Shown here piece by piece: positions 1 through 9,137 of a stretch of 64,000 nt of DNA. A program made the position numbers and the translations under genes. This stretch comes from Pygmaiobacter massiliensis (GTDB lineage: Bacteria > Bacillota > Clostridia > Oscillospirales > Ruminococcaceae), in contig JALFTI010000021.1 in the NCBI GenBank assembly GCA_022778585.1, positions 152,401 to 216,400 of the forward strand, given 5' to 3'. Position 1 is the stretch's first letter. Each line of letters starts with the position of its first letter. Under the pieces are notes generated by a model. It was not told the origin of the DNA. It saw only the letters and a list, made by a program, of their open reading frames with translations, and searched no databases.

Positions 1-1945
1 AAACCACCGAAGCGCCGCCGTCGGCTGTGTCGGCCGCCACGATCATGCCCTCGCTCAGGTAAGCGCCCTTCAGCATGGGGCGCGCAGCAAGGTTTGCCAC
101 AATGGCCACATTCCGGCCAATCAGGTCTTCGGGCGCGTACCATTTGGCAATGCCGGAAAGAATGGTGCGCTCGCGCTCGCCGTCAAACACGGTCAGGTGC
201 AAAAGCTTACGGCTCTCCTTCATCCGCTCGCAGGCAATTACCCGGGCTACCCGCATTTCTACCTTGCAGAAATCGTCAAAACTGATTTCGGGCAGATGCT
301 CCATCGGCTCGGCTGCGGCGGGCGCCGGGGCTGTTTGGGGCTGCACTTCGGCCTTCGGGGCGGCTGCCTCCTGGCTGGCCTTGTGGGCGGCAAGCTGGGC
401 CATCTCCTTGGCAAGGTCAATGCGCGGGAATAAGGCGTCGCCGCCCACTACGGTCTGCTCCATGGGCAATGCGCCAAAATGACCAAGGCTTTCCAGCGTT
501 AAAAGCGCCGGGTCGCTTACGCCAAGCTGCGCAGCAATCTTCGGGCCGGTGGTGGGCAAAAACGGGGTTAAAAGCACAGCGGCATACCGCAATACCTCGC
601 ACAGGTTGTACAAAACGGTGGCAAGCCGCGCCTTTTTCGCCTCGTCCTTGGCAAGGGCCCAGGGCATGGTTTCATCAATGTACTTGTTGGCCCGCTGAAT
701 GGCCTTGAAGATCTCCATAAGGGCCTGGGGCAGAAGCAGTTTGTCCATGCAGTCGGTCACGGCGGCGGGCAGTGCTTCGCACAGGCTGGAAAGCTCCTCA
801 TCCAGCGGCTGGGCTTCCCGCTGGGCGGGCAGGGTGCCGGCAAAGTACTTCTTTACCATGGCTACCGTGCGGGACAAAAGGTTGCCCAGGTCGTTTGCCA
901 GGTCCGAATTGATGCGGTTGATCAGCGCTTCGTTGGAGAAGTTGCCGTCGTTGCCGAACGGAATCTCCCGCAGCAAAAAGTAGCGCACGGCGTCCACCCC
1001 GTACCGTTCGCACAGCACAACGGGGTCTACCACATTGCCTACCGATTTGCTCATCTTGCCGCCTTCCATCAAAAGCCAGCCGTGGCCGAATACCCGTTTG
1101 GGCAGCGGCAGGTCCAGCGCCATAAGCATGGCGGGCCAGATGATGGTGTGGAAGCGCAGAATTTCCTTGCCCACCATGTGAATATCGGCGGGCCAGAATT
1201 TGTCGTAGTCGTGGTAGGTATTGTTGCCGTAGCCCAAAGCGGTGATGTAGTTGGACAGCGCGTCGATCCACACATAGATGGTGTGGTTGGGGTCAAAGGT
1301 GACCGGAATGCCCCATTTTACGCTGGTGCGGGACACGCAGGTGTCCTGCAGGCCCTGACCAATAAAGCTGATCATCTCGTTTTTGCGGGTTTCGGGCTGG
1401 ATGAACTGGGGATTTTCTTCGTAGTACTGCAAAAGCCGGTCGGAATATTTGCTGATCTTGAAGAAGTAGGCTTCCTCCTCGGCCTCGTACACCTCGCGCC
1501 CGCAGTCGGGGCATTTGCCGTCCACCAGCTGGCTTGCGGTCCAAAAGCTTTCGCAGGGCTTGCAGTAGTGGCCCTTGTAAACGCCCTTGTAAATATCCCC
1601 CTGGTCATACAGCTGCTTAAAAATTTTCTGTACAGCTTGTACATGGTAGTCGACGGTGGTGCGGATAAAGCGGTCGTTGGAAATGTTCAAAAGCTTCCAC
1701 AAATCCTTTACCGTGGCCACACTTTCATCCACATACTGCTTGGGGGTAACCCCTTTTGCCTTGGCCTTGTCCTCAATTTTTTGGCCGTGCTCATCGGTAC
1801 CGGTCAAAAACAGAACATCGTACCCCTGCATGCGCTTGTACCGGGCCAGCGCGTCGCAGGCCACGGTGGTGTAGCTGTGGCCAATGTGCAGCTTGTCCGA
1901 AGGGTAGTAGATGGGTGTGGTGATATAGTACTTTTTCTTGTCCAT
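1..1945 (-). CDS. metG: Methionyl-tRNA synthetase (3' end cut by window edge)
   Basis: Charges tRNA-Met with methionine in the cytoplasm. Reading the minus strand from ATG at 1945 gives an open frame to the left edge (about 648 residues). It shows the class I signature LHIGHSY near residue 20, zinc-knuckle cysteines (CKPC and CPDCG), the KMSKS loop in GGKMSKSVGN, and near the window edge a C-terminal tRNA-binding (EMAP/Trbp111-like) domain, so only the last few residues are missing. The start is supported by a GGAAGAGG ribosome site just upstream. It lies 65 bp downstream of the FemAB-type gene on the same strand and is probably co-transcribed with it. The domain layout is that of the long bacterial MetG. 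Confidence 0.97.
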   Translation of the reverse strand, partial: MDKKKYYITTPIYYPSDKLHIGHSYTTVACDALARYKRMQGYDVLFLTGTDEHGQKIEDKAKAKGVTPKQYVDESVATVKDLWKLLNISNDRFIRTTVDYHVQAVQKIFKQLYDQGDIYKGVYKGHYCKPCESFWTASQLVDGKCPDCGREVYEAEEEAYFFKISKYSDRLLQYYEENPQFIQPETRKNEMISFIGQGLQDTCVSRTSVKWGIPVTFDPNHTIYVWIDALSNYITALGYGNNTYHDYDKFWPADIHMVGKEILRFHTIIWPAMLMALDLPLPKRVFGHGWLLMEGGKMSKSVGNVVDPVVLCERYGVDAVRYFLLREIPFGNDGNFSNEALINRINSDLANDLGNLLSRTVAMVKKYFAGTLPAQREAQPLDEELSSLCEALPAAVTDCMDKLLLPQALMEIFKAIQRANKYIDETMPWALAKDEAKKARLATVLYNLCEVLRYAAVLLTPFLPTTGPKIAAQLGVSDPALLTLESLGHFGALPMEQTVVGGDALFPRIDLAKEMAQLAAHKASQEAAAPKAEVQPQTAPAPAAAEPMEHLPEISFDDFCKVEMRVARVIACERMKESRKLLHLTVFDGERERTILSGIAKWYAPEDLIGRNVAIVANLAARPMLKGAYLSEGMIVAADTADGGASVV

Positions 1946-2010
1946 TTTCCTCTTCCTTTCTTTCTGCGACGAATGGGCCGCAAAAAGTATTGTAAACAAA
2001 AAACAGGGCT

Positions 2011-3045
2011 TTAGTGGTGGTGCAGTTTTGCACGCAGCTTCAAAGCAGCCTCCAGCGCGGCGTTTACCGCAGGGTTGTACACAATCCTAAATTCCCCAAC
2101 CGTGGTCACAATTTCGCCGGTAAAGTTCTGCTTAAAGGCCAGCACATTGTAAAGGGCCTGGCTGTCCTCCGGCCGAATGGCCACCCCCTGCATGTCGTAA
2201 ACATGGCAGCCGGTGGAAAGGGCCCACTTCATCATCTCCCACTGCAGAAGATAGGTGCCCCGCAGCCGGCGCAGTGCGTGGTCGTCGGAAGAACAGCCGT
2301 ACACATGGGCGCAGCGGCCGGCATAGTTTACCGAGAGCCCGCCGCAGATGGGCGCGCCATCCGGCGCATAGCACATATAAAGCCGCGCGTCCTGCGGAAA
2401 AGCGGCAAGAAAACCGGCCAGGTATTCCTTTGGGCGGATGGAAAAGCCCTGCCGCTCGCCGGTTTCGCTGTACACCTTGTAAAAATCATCCAGGCAGTCA
2501 TCGCCCCAGCGGCACACCACCCCCTGCTTGGGTGCGTAGCGGATATAGTAGCGGGTTTCGCGGGCAAATTTGGCCAAAAGCTCCTGTTCGCTTAAGCCTT
2601 TAATATAAGGCAGCATGTAGTTGTACCGGGGCTGAATGGTATCCTTAAACCCGGCGTCGGGGGTGAATTCGCAGCCTAAACTGCAAAAAAGGTCAATGTG
2701 CTGCTGGTCTCCTTCATACAGGTAAGGGTCCATTTTTAAAATGTGGGCGTGGTATTTTTTGGCAACCTCGCCGGCGCCTTCCAAAAGTTCGGCCAGCACC
2801 GCCCGGTCGTTATAATCACAAACAGGTCCGCGGGGGGCGTACATCAGCGCGCCGGGGCCCATAGGCATAATCAAAATACTCAAGGTGCCGCAAAGCGCTC
2901 CCTGCTCGTCGCGCACTGCAACAATTTCGTGCTTCCAGTTGGGCTTTACCTTGGCCCAGCTGGGGCTTTGCATAAAGCTGCCGTTGGGGTGGCTGCGCAC
3001 AAAGGCATCCACCTCGGGGTATGCTTTTGGGGTTAAAATCTCCAA
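2011..3045 (-). CDS. FemAB/FemX-type peptidyltransferase
   Basis: 344 residues resembling the FemABX family (lipid II:amino acid transferases with two GNAT-like halves), which add amino acids to the peptidoglycan cross-bridge using aminoacyl-tRNA in the cytoplasm. Visible family features are the N-terminal SFMQSPSWAKVKPNW segment, YAPRGPVCDY near residue 90, and the C-terminal GTYLLQWEMMKWA and YDMQGV motifs that pack around the second acyltransferase fold. No coiled-coil tRNA-synthetase-like arm is obvious, which makes it closer to short FemX forms. Placement directly upstream of metG on the same strand fits an aminoacyl-tRNA-linked role, but the amino acid used cannot be read from sequence. 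Confidence 0.85.
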   Translation of the reverse strand: MEILTPKAYPEVDAFVRSHPNGSFMQSPSWAKVKPNWKHEIVAVRDEQGALCGTLSILIMPMGPGALMYAPRGPVCDYNDRAVLAELLEGAGEVAKKYHAHILKMDPYLYEGDQQHIDLFCSLGCEFTPDAGFKDTIQPRYNYMLPYIKGLSEQELLAKFARETRYYIRYAPKQGVVCRWGDDCLDDFYKVYSETGERQGFSIRPKEYLAGFLAAFPQDARLYMCYAPDGAPICGGLSVNYAGRCAHVYGCSSDDHALRRLRGTYLLQWEMMKWALSTGCHVYDMQGVAIRPEDSQALYNVLAFKQNFTGEIVTTVGEFRIVYNPAVNAALEAALKLRAKLHHH

Positions 3046-3293
3046 TCGACTACCTTCTTACCTTTCCGCCGCAGGCGGTTTTTAAACCAGTGCGGCTAGC
3101 TTGCCGCATAGATATTATAAGTATAGCACAAAAAACACGGGTTTACCACTGGAAAGCGGCAAAAAAGCCGGCTTTGGCCCAAACGAACTGGCCTGAATGG
3201 CGGTTTCGATCGAAAAAGCAAAAACTTTGTATAATTTGCATAAAACACAAAAACCACAGCCGGGTTTTGTTGCGTTTTTGCTCAAGAAAACCC

Positions 3294-3321
3294 TTGAAAA
3301 AATGTATACATATGGTATGAT
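3294..3321 (+). promoter_or_regulatory. Sigma-A-type promoter of the glycogen operon
   Basis: TTGAAA at 3294-3299 and TATGAT at 3316-3321 are separated by 16 bp. It is the best promoter match in the 470-bp region before glgC, leaving a leader of about 190 nt. The spacer contains the small palindromes GTATAC and CATATG, which could be part of an operator; no regulator can be named. Confidence 0.6.
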
Positions 3322-3451
3322 AAGGGGGAGAAGAACACAAAAAGAAGGGCGGGCGCATGAAAAAAATAACCATGCGGCAGCCCTTTTCTGCTTTTTGCCC
3401 CGCAGGCTTTGGCAGAAAAGGAGAAAAGCCCGCCGCAAAAAATGAAAAAGG

Positions 3452-3494
3452 AACCCGCCTGCCGGCTTTTTTGGCGTTTGCGGGCAGGTTCTGA
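3452..3494 (+). promoter_or_regulatory. Leader hairpin upstream of glgC
   Basis: Two arms of about 12 nt (GAACCCGCCTGC and GCGGGCAGGTTC, with one mismatch and one G-U pair) flank a 17-nt T-rich loop. It is not followed by a T-run, so it is not a classical terminator; it may stabilise the transcript or modulate the downstream start. Confidence 0.3.
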
Positions 3495-3515
3495 TTGAAA
3501 AAAGGGGAGAAAGAC

Positions 3516-4721
3516 ATGAAAGAATGCATTGCTATGCTGCTGGCTGGCGGCCAGGGTTCACGGCTGTACGCCCTGACCCATAAGCTGGCCAAGCCTGCTG
3601 TTCCGTTTGGCGGAAAGTATCGGATTATCGACTTCCCGCTTTCCAACTGTGTGAACTCGGGTATTGATACGGTGGGTATCCTCACCCAGTACCAGCCGCT
3701 GGTACTGAACGAATATATTGGCAACGGCCAGCCCTGGGACCTGGACCGGCTGTACGGCGGGGTGCATGTGCTGCCCCCCTACCAAAAGGCCAACGGCAGC
3801 GATTGGTACAAGGGTACCGCCAACGCCATTTACCAAAACATTAATTTTATTGACCGGTACGAGCCGGAGTATGTGGTCATTCTTTCGGGCGACCATATTT
3901 ATAAAATGGATTATTCCAAAATGCTGGACTACCATAAACGCCAGCAGGCAGACTGCACCATTGCGGTGCTGGAGGTGCCCTGGGAGGAGGCTTCCCGCTT
4001 TGGCATTATGACCGCCGACCCGGACGGGCGCATTACAAAGTTTGAGGAAAAACCCAAAGAGCCCGAATCGAACCTGGCTTCCATGGGCATTTACATTTTC
4101 ACCTGGTCCAAGCTGCGGGAATACCTGGAGCGGGACGAAGCAAACCCCGAAAGCGAAAACGATTTTGGCAAAAACATTATTCCCACCATGCTGGCCGACG
4201 GGCAGAGAATGTGCGCCTACCCGTTTGAGGGTTACTGGAAGGATGTGGGTACCATTGACAGCCTGTGGGAGGCTAATATGGACCTGCTGAACCCCAATGT
4301 ACCGCTGGATGTGTGGGACGAAAGCTGGAAAATTTATTCCCGCACGGCGGGCCAGCCGCCCCACCACATTTCAAACCTGGCCCATGTGGAAAACAGCATG
4401 ATTACCGAAGGCTGCGAGGTGGACGGCCATGTGGAATTCAGCGTGCTGTTTTCGAATGTGAAGGTAGCGGCTGGCGCGGTGGTGCGCGATTCCATTATTA
4501 TGCCGGGCGCGGTTATTGAAGAGGGCGCCCAGGTGCATTATTCCATTGTGGCAGAAAATGTGACGGTGAAGAAGGGGGCCATTGTGGGTGCCCGGCCCGA
4601 ACATATGGAAGATATTTCGAAATGGGGCGTTTCGGTTATAGGCGAAGGCGTTACAGTGGGCGCCGGCGCAAAGGTAGGTCCCAAGGCAATGATCACCGAA
4701 GATGTCAAGGAGGTGCTGTAA
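3516..4721 (+). CDS. glgC: Glucose-1-phosphate adenylyltransferase, catalytic subunit
   Basis: 401 residues. Makes ADP-glucose from ATP and glucose-1-phosphate, the committed step of bacterial glycogen synthesis. The N-terminus has the nucleotide-binding [11 protein letters not shown] motif, then the [16 protein letters not shown] segment, the RFGIMTAD and FEEKP motifs of the sugar-phosphate site, and a C-terminal left-handed beta-helix of hexapeptide repeats (about 290-400). I start at ATG 3516, preceded by AAAGGGGAGA; an upstream TTG at 3495 is in frame but has no ribosome site. First gene of a tight glgC-glgD-glgA operon, with the glgD ribosome site inside its last codons. Confidence 0.97.
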   Translation: MKECIAMLLAGGQGSRLYALTHKLAKPAVPFGGKYRIIDFPLSNCVNSGIDTVGILTQYQPLVLNEYIGNGQPWDLDRLYGGVHVLPPYQKANGSDWYKGTANAIYQNINFIDRYEPEYVVILSGDHIYKMDYSKMLDYHKRQQADCTIAVLEVPWEEASRFGIMTADPDGRITKFEEKPKEPESNLASMGIYIFTWSKLREYLERDEANPESENDFGKNIIPTMLADGQRMCAYPFEGYWKDVGTIDSLWEANMDLLNPNVPLDVWDESWKIYSRTAGQPPHHISNLAHVENSMITEGCEVDGHVEFSVLFSNVKVAAGAVVRDSIIMPGAVIEEGAQVHYSIVAENVTVKKGAIVGARPEHMEDISKWGVSVIGEGVTVGAGAKVGPKAMITEDVKEVL

Positions 4722-4722
4722 A

Positions 4723-5844
4723 ATGGTGAACCTGAACGCACTGGGCATCATTTTTCCCAATATGCACGACAACGCCCTGAAAGAATTGACCCTGTACCGC
4801 ACCATGGCCAGCGTGCCGTTTGCCGGCCGCTATCGGCTGATCGACTTTGTTCTGTCCGGCATGACGCTGGCGGGCATTCAAAATGTGGGCGTTATTGTTA
4901 AAAAGAACTACCAAAGCCTGATGGACCATTTGGGCAACGGCCGCGAGTGGGACTTGTCCCGCAAAAGGGGCGGGCTTGTTATTTTTCCGCCCAACGCGGC
5001 GGGGGCCGGCAGTGAATACCATGGCCGCATTGAAGCGCTGTATACCATTTTGCCCTACATAGAAAGCGCGCGGGAGGACTATGTGGTGCTGGCCGACTGC
5101 AATACCGTGTGCACGCTGGACTATGCCGCTTTGGTGGCAAAGCATGCCGAAAGCGGGGCCGATGTGACCATTGCCTATGCCAAGGACCGCATGACCGAAG
5201 CGCTGGGCCGAAACAATGTTTCGCTGCAGATGGCGCCTTCCGGCCGGGTGCGGGAACTGCTGATTAACGACACCGCTTCGGGCAAGCGCAATTTGTCGCT
5301 GGGCATTATGGTGGTAAACCGCGAACTTTTGTGCGAGATTGTAAAGACCAGTTATTCCCGCGGGCTGGTGCGGTTTGAGCAGGAGGTATTGGCCAAAAAG
5401 CTGGATACCTTTAAGGTGTGCGGTTTTGAATATGTGGGCTACCGCAGCCGCATTCTGGATATGGCCAGCTATTTTGAGGCCAATATGCAGATGCTGTATG
5501 TGGAAAACCTGAACCGGCTGTTCCCGGAAGGGCGGCCTGTTTACACCAAGGTGCGGGACGAAGCGCCGGTGCGCTACGCCATTGGCAGCAAGGTGAAAAA
5601 CGCCACCGTTGCCGACGGGTGCATTATTGAAGGCGAGGTGCAAAACTGCATTTTGTTCCGTGGTTGCCGCATTGGCAAGGGCGCAGTGGTGAAAAACTGC
5701 ATTCTGATGCAGAATACCATTGTGCAGCCCGGCGTGCGGATGGATTATGTAATTACCGATAAGGATGTAACCGTTACCGAAGGCCAGTACCTGGGCGGAA
5801 CCAAAAACTTCCAGGTATTTGTGAAAAAGGGGTCCACTGTATAA
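4723..5844 (+). CDS. glgD: GlgD, glycogen biosynthesis regulatory subunit
   Basis: 373 residues, homologous to GlgC along its length but lacking the GGxGSRL nucleotide loop at the N-terminus (MVNLNALGIIFPNMHDN instead). This is typical of the Firmicute GlgD subunit, which pairs with GlgC to make an active ADP-glucose pyrophosphorylase but is not itself the main catalytic chain. It retains the FAGRYRLIDFVLSGM segment and C-terminal hexapeptide repeats (YAIGSKVKNATVADGCII). It starts one base after the glgC stop, using AAGGAGG in the end of glgC, so translation is probably coupled. Confidence 0.95.
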   Translation: MVNLNALGIIFPNMHDNALKELTLYRTMASVPFAGRYRLIDFVLSGMTLAGIQNVGVIVKKNYQSLMDHLGNGREWDLSRKRGGLVIFPPNAAGAGSEYHGRIEALYTILPYIESAREDYVVLADCNTVCTLDYAALVAKHAESGADVTIAYAKDRMTEALGRNNVSLQMAPSGRVRELLINDTASGKRNLSLGIMVVNRELLCEIVKTSYSRGLVRFEQEVLAKKLDTFKVCGFEYVGYRSRILDMASYFEANMQMLYVENLNRLFPEGRPVYTKVRDEAPVRYAIGSKVKNATVADGCIIEGEVQNCILFRGCRIGKGAVVKNCILMQNTIVQPGVRMDYVITDKDVTVTEGQYLGGTKNFQVFVKKGSTV

Positions 5845-5870
5845 AAGGCGGGCCATAAAAGGAGAAAAAA

Positions 5871-7295
5871 ATGAAAATTTTGTATTGTGCCAGTGAGGCG
5901 CTGCCCTTTGCCATGAGCGGCGGCCTGGGAGATGTGGCAGGCAGCCTGCCCAAGGCGCTGGTGCGCCGCGGCATAGACTGCCGGGTGGTGCTGCCGCTTT
6001 ATGGCACCATAAAGCCCGAGCTGCGGGAAAAAATGGAGCTTGTGACCAGCTTTACGGTACAGCTGGGCTGGCGCAACCAGTACTGCGGGGTGTTTACCTG
6101 CCAGGCGGATGGGGTGACCTACTACCTGCTGGACAATGAATATTACTTTAAGCGTTCGGGTCTGTATGGTTTTTATGACGATGGCGAGCGGTTTGCGTTT
6201 TTCAGCCGGGCCATTCTGGAAATGCTTTTGGCGGTGGATTTTGAGCCGGACATTCTGCATACAAACGACTGGCAAACCGCGCTGGTGCCGGTGTATTTGA
6301 ACCTGTGCTACCGGCACCAGCCCAAGCTCAGCCGGGTAAAAACGGCCTTTACCATCCACAATATTCAGTACCAGGGCAAATACGGTATGGATATGCTGGG
6401 CGATGTATTGGATGTGGGGGATGCGGGCGCGCGCTGCCTGGAATATGACGGCTGTGTGAACTTTATGAAGGGCGCCATTGAGTCGGCAGATAAAATTACC
6501 ACCGTTTCGCCCACCTACGCCAAGGAGATTATGGACCCCTGGTATGCCCACGGGTTGGACGCGCTTTTGCGGGATAAGGCCTACAAGACCTGCGGCATTT
6601 TAAATGGTATTGATACCGAGGTGTATAACCCCGAAACCGACGCCTACCTTGCCGCAAACTACGGCCCGGACAATGTGGCCCAGGGCAAGGCTGCCTGCAA
6701 ACAGGCGCTGCGCCGCCGGTTTGGCCTGGAAGAAAACGACCAGCCCCTTTTGGGTATGGTAACCCGGCTGGTGGGGCACAAAGGGCTGGACCTGGTGCGG
6801 CATGTGGCCGAATATATTGTGCTTTCGGGCATGCAGATTATGCTGGTGGGCAATGGCGACTATATGTACGAAAGCTTTTTTAGGGACCTGGCCGAAAAGT
6901 ACCCTGGCCGGGTGGCGGTGTACATTGGCTTTAACCCCGAACTGGCCCACCAGGTTTATGCCGGCGCGGATTTGTTCTTAATGCCTTCCAAGTCGGAACC
7001 GTGCGGCCTGGCCCAGATGGTGGCGCTGCGGTATGGCACCATTCCCATTGTGCGCGAGACCGGCGGCCTGAAGGACTCCATTACCGATTCGGGCGATGGC
7101 AAAGGCAACGGCTTTACCTTTGCCACCTACAATGCCCACGATATGCTGGACGCCTGCCTGCGGGCAAAGGCCGCTTACGAGTATGCGGACGGCTGGAAAA
7201 CACTGGTGAACCGGGCGCTTGGCTGCGACTTTAGCTGGAACAGCTCTGCCGCAAGCTACATTGGCCTGTACGAGGAAATGGTGAACCTTTGGTAA
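5871..7295 (+). CDS. glgA: Glycogen synthase (ADP-glucose type)
   Basis: 474 residues, GT5 family with two Rossmann-like halves. It transfers glucose from ADP-glucose to the growing alpha-1,4-glucan. The N-terminal substrate loop MSGGLGDVAGSLPKAL (about 15-30) holds the usual KxGGL-like ADP-glucose motif in the form MSGGL, and the C-terminal half has PSKSEPCGLAQMVALRYGT (about 370-390) and a GGLKDSI loop. Ribosome site AAAGGAG. It follows glgD by 26 bp and is followed by a strong terminator, so it ends the operon. Branching enzyme and phosphorylase are not in this window. Confidence 0.96.
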   Translation: MKILYCASEALPFAMSGGLGDVAGSLPKALVRRGIDCRVVLPLYGTIKPELREKMELVTSFTVQLGWRNQYCGVFTCQADGVTYYLLDNEYYFKRSGLYGFYDDGERFAFFSRAILEMLLAVDFEPDILHTNDWQTALVPVYLNLCYRHQPKLSRVKTAFTIHNIQYQGKYGMDMLGDVLDVGDAGARCLEYDGCVNFMKGAIESADKITTVSPTYAKEIMDPWYAHGLDALLRDKAYKTCGILNGIDTEVYNPETDAYLAANYGPDNVAQGKAACKQALRRRFGLEENDQPLLGMVTRLVGHKGLDLVRHVAEYIVLSGMQIMLVGNGDYMYESFFRDLAEKYPGRVAVYIGFNPELAHQVYAGADLFLMPSKSEPCGLAQMVALRYGTIPIVRETGGLKDSITDSGDGKGNGFTFATYNAHDMLDACLRAKAAYEYADGWKTLVNRALGCDFSWNSSAASYIGLYEEMVNLW

Positions 7296-7933
7296 TGGCG
7301 TGCAAGACTTTGCCAAAAAGATTTTAAAAAGAAATACGCCACACAAGCGGGCAGCCTCATTCCAATGCGGCTGCCCGCTTTTTTGCGCTGTTTTACTGCC
7401 GGCAAGGCTTTGCTTTTTGCTTTGTAAAGCCGGCCGGCAGCAGGGGAAAGGGGTCGAACCGGCGGGCAGAATGTGTTATAATAGCACATAATGCAGCTGT
7501 TATGCGTTTGGTTTTATGCCGTTTTGGGCCCCTTTACAGCGGGCAAAAGCTGCGGCAGCTTATTTGAGCCGGTATTTTGGGCATGGTTTAACAGCGCCTG
7601 GGGCAGGTATTGTGTTTTTGCCTTATGTTGGGTTTTCACACCTTGCCCTGGCAAAACCGCGGTAGCCCTTTTAAGCTGGTATTTGCAGTATGGTTTAAAG
7701 CGCCAAAAGTGCCGTTTAAAAATAAACTGCTGCATAAAAGAACTTTGTGCGGGCCTTGGGCTTTACCACTTTGGGCCTTTGTGCCAGGGTTTGCAGCCCG
7801 CGAAAAGAGCGCCTGCTTTTTGTGCGGCTTGTGCAGCGGTGCCCGGGCTAGGGGTTTGTGTGCAGGTGCAGCAGTGTAAAAACAAGCCAGGGGACCGTTT
7901 TGCCCCCGGCGCTATTTTGGAAAGGGGCAAACC
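7296..7933. other. Gene-free stretch after glgA
   Basis: Besides the glgA terminator it holds a second GC-rich inverted repeat (CTGCCGGC near 7397 and GCCGGCAG near 7433) and a TATAAT at 7477-7482 with only a weak -35 (TCGAAC), a possible promoter for the DMT exporter. An open frame at 7491-7937 is Cys/Trp/Phe-rich with no recognisable domain and is treated as non-coding. Confidence 0.5.
7346..7385 (+). terminator. Terminator of the glycogen operon
   Basis: Perfect 11-bp stem (AGCGGGCAGCC with GGCTGCCCGCT, 7346-7356 and 7369-7379), a 12-nt loop and a T-run at 7379-7384. Confidence 0.9.
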
Positions 7934-8866
7934 ATGAAAAAACAATGGCTGCAAACTACGCCGGTGGTCTGGGCGGGGGCGCTTTTGTGCTGCGGGCTTT
8001 GGGGCAGCGCGTTTCCCTGTGTGAAGATCGGCTATGAACTGTTTGGCATCCAGTCGGCAGGCAGCGCTTCGCTTATTTTATTTGCAGGCTGCCGGTTTTT
8101 GCTGGCGGGCCTGCAGGCTGTAGGCCTGCGCAGCCTGCTGCAAAGGCGGCTTATGGTGCCAAAGCCCCAAAACTGGGGGCTGGTGGTGCGCCTTTGCCTT
8201 GCGCAAACGGTCAGCCAGTATTTGTTCTTCTACATTGGCCTTGCCAACACCACGGGGGTCAAATCCTCCATTTTAAATGGCATGGGGGTGTTTTTTTCGC
8301 TTTTGGTGGCGGGGCTTTGGTTTCGCAGTGAAACGCTTACCGCCAATAAGCTGGCCGGCTGTGCAGTGGGCTTTTTGGGAGTACTGGCGGTCAATTTAAC
8401 CGGCCAAGGGCTGGACTTTTCCTTTACCTTAACGGGGGAAGGCTTTATTCTGCTTTCTTCGCTGTGCAGCGCGGTGGCGGCTTCGCTGGTGGGCCGGTAC
8501 AGCCAGCGGGAAGACCCGGTGGTTTTAAGCGGGTGGCAGTTTATAGTGGGCGGCGCCATTATGATAGTATGCGGTTTTCTGGCCGGCGGAAGGCTTATGC
8601 AGGTAAGCCTTGTAGGCATTGCCATGCTGTTCTACCTTTCGCTCATATCCTCGCTGGCTTTTTCTGTTTGGGGTATTCTGCTCAAGTATAATCCGGTTTC
8701 GCGGGTTACCATTTTTGGCTTTATGCGGCCGGTTTTTGGGGTTATTTTGTCCGGGCTGCTTTTGGCAGAGGGCAGCCAGGCTTTCACCTTCCGTAATTTG
8801 GCCGCGCTGGTGTTGGTTTGTGCGGGCATTTTGCTGGTGAACCGGCCTGCGCATGCAAAAGCATAA
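7934..8866 (+). CDS. DMT-superfamily (EamA) transporter
   Basis: 310 residues forming about ten hydrophobic segments in two homologous EamA halves (about 10-145 and 160-300), the drug/metabolite exporter arrangement. Motifs include WGSAFPCVKIGYELF near the N-terminus and GFMRPVFGVILSGLLLAEG near residue 270, the typical second-repeat signature. It is a plasma-membrane carrier of unknown substrate, perhaps exporting amino acids or metabolites. Ribosome site GGAAAGGGG. It is a single-gene unit with its own terminator; the neighbours give no clue to the substrate. Confidence 0.9.
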   Translation: MKKQWLQTTPVVWAGALLCCGLWGSAFPCVKIGYELFGIQSAGSASLILFAGCRFLLAGLQAVGLRSLLQRRLMVPKPQNWGLVVRLCLAQTVSQYLFFYIGLANTTGVKSSILNGMGVFFSLLVAGLWFRSETLTANKLAGCAVGFLGVLAVNLTGQGLDFSFTLTGEGFILLSSLCSAVAASLVGRYSQREDPVVLSGWQFIVGGAIMIVCGFLAGGRLMQVSLVGIAMLFYLSLISSLAFSVWGILLKYNPVSRVTIFGFMRPVFGVILSGLLLAEGSQAFTFRNLAALVLVCAGILLVNRPAHAKA

Positions 8867-8884
8867 AAGCTGCAATAACACAAA

Positions 8885-8914
8885 AACGGCGGGCCAAATG
8901 CCCGCCGTTTTTTG
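8885..8914 (+). terminator. Terminator after the DMT transporter
   Basis: Stem AACGGCGGGC/GCCCGCCGTT (8885-8894 and 8900-8909) with a 5-nt loop and a following T-run. Confidence 0.9.
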
Positions 8915-9087
8915 TGTGGAATAAATGCGGCCTTGACGAACACATTGTTCGGGCTGCAAACCGTTTATGGGCAGATAAAATTTTTGGGCCTTCCAATTTT
9001 GCAAAGGCCAGGCATACTGGTACCTGTTTTTGGGCTGCGGCCGCAAACGGAGCCGTTTTTTGTTTTCCAATAGAAAACGGTAGCAAT

Positions 9088-9114
9088 TTGTCATAAAATG
9101 TCGTATTGTATAAA
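9088..9114 (+). promoter_or_regulatory. Possible promoter of the GH25 gene
   Basis: TTGTCA at 9088-9093 and TATAAA at 9109-9114 with a short 15-bp spacer, just 24 bp before the coding start. The spacing is suboptimal, so this is a weak call. Confidence 0.4.
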
Positions 9115-9137
9115 GAAAAGCAGTTGCGGAGGATGAC

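Larger units (their letters stand above)
3046..3515. other. Gene-free divergent spacer between FemAB gene and glgC
   Basis: Spacer of about 470 bp between the divergent FemAB-type gene and glgC. It holds a clear sigma-A-type promoter facing glgC, an ATTATA (minus-strand TATAAT) at 3114-3119 that may serve the FemAB gene, and an imperfect hairpin just upstream of glgC. A short open frame beginning at 3357 (about 45 codons) shows no family features and I do not call it a gene. Confidence 0.6.

Noticed and set aside
7491..7937. Open frame of 148 codons before the DMT transporter
   Set aside because: No ribosome site, Cys/Trp/Phe-rich composition without domain features, and overlap with the transporter start; likely non-coding.
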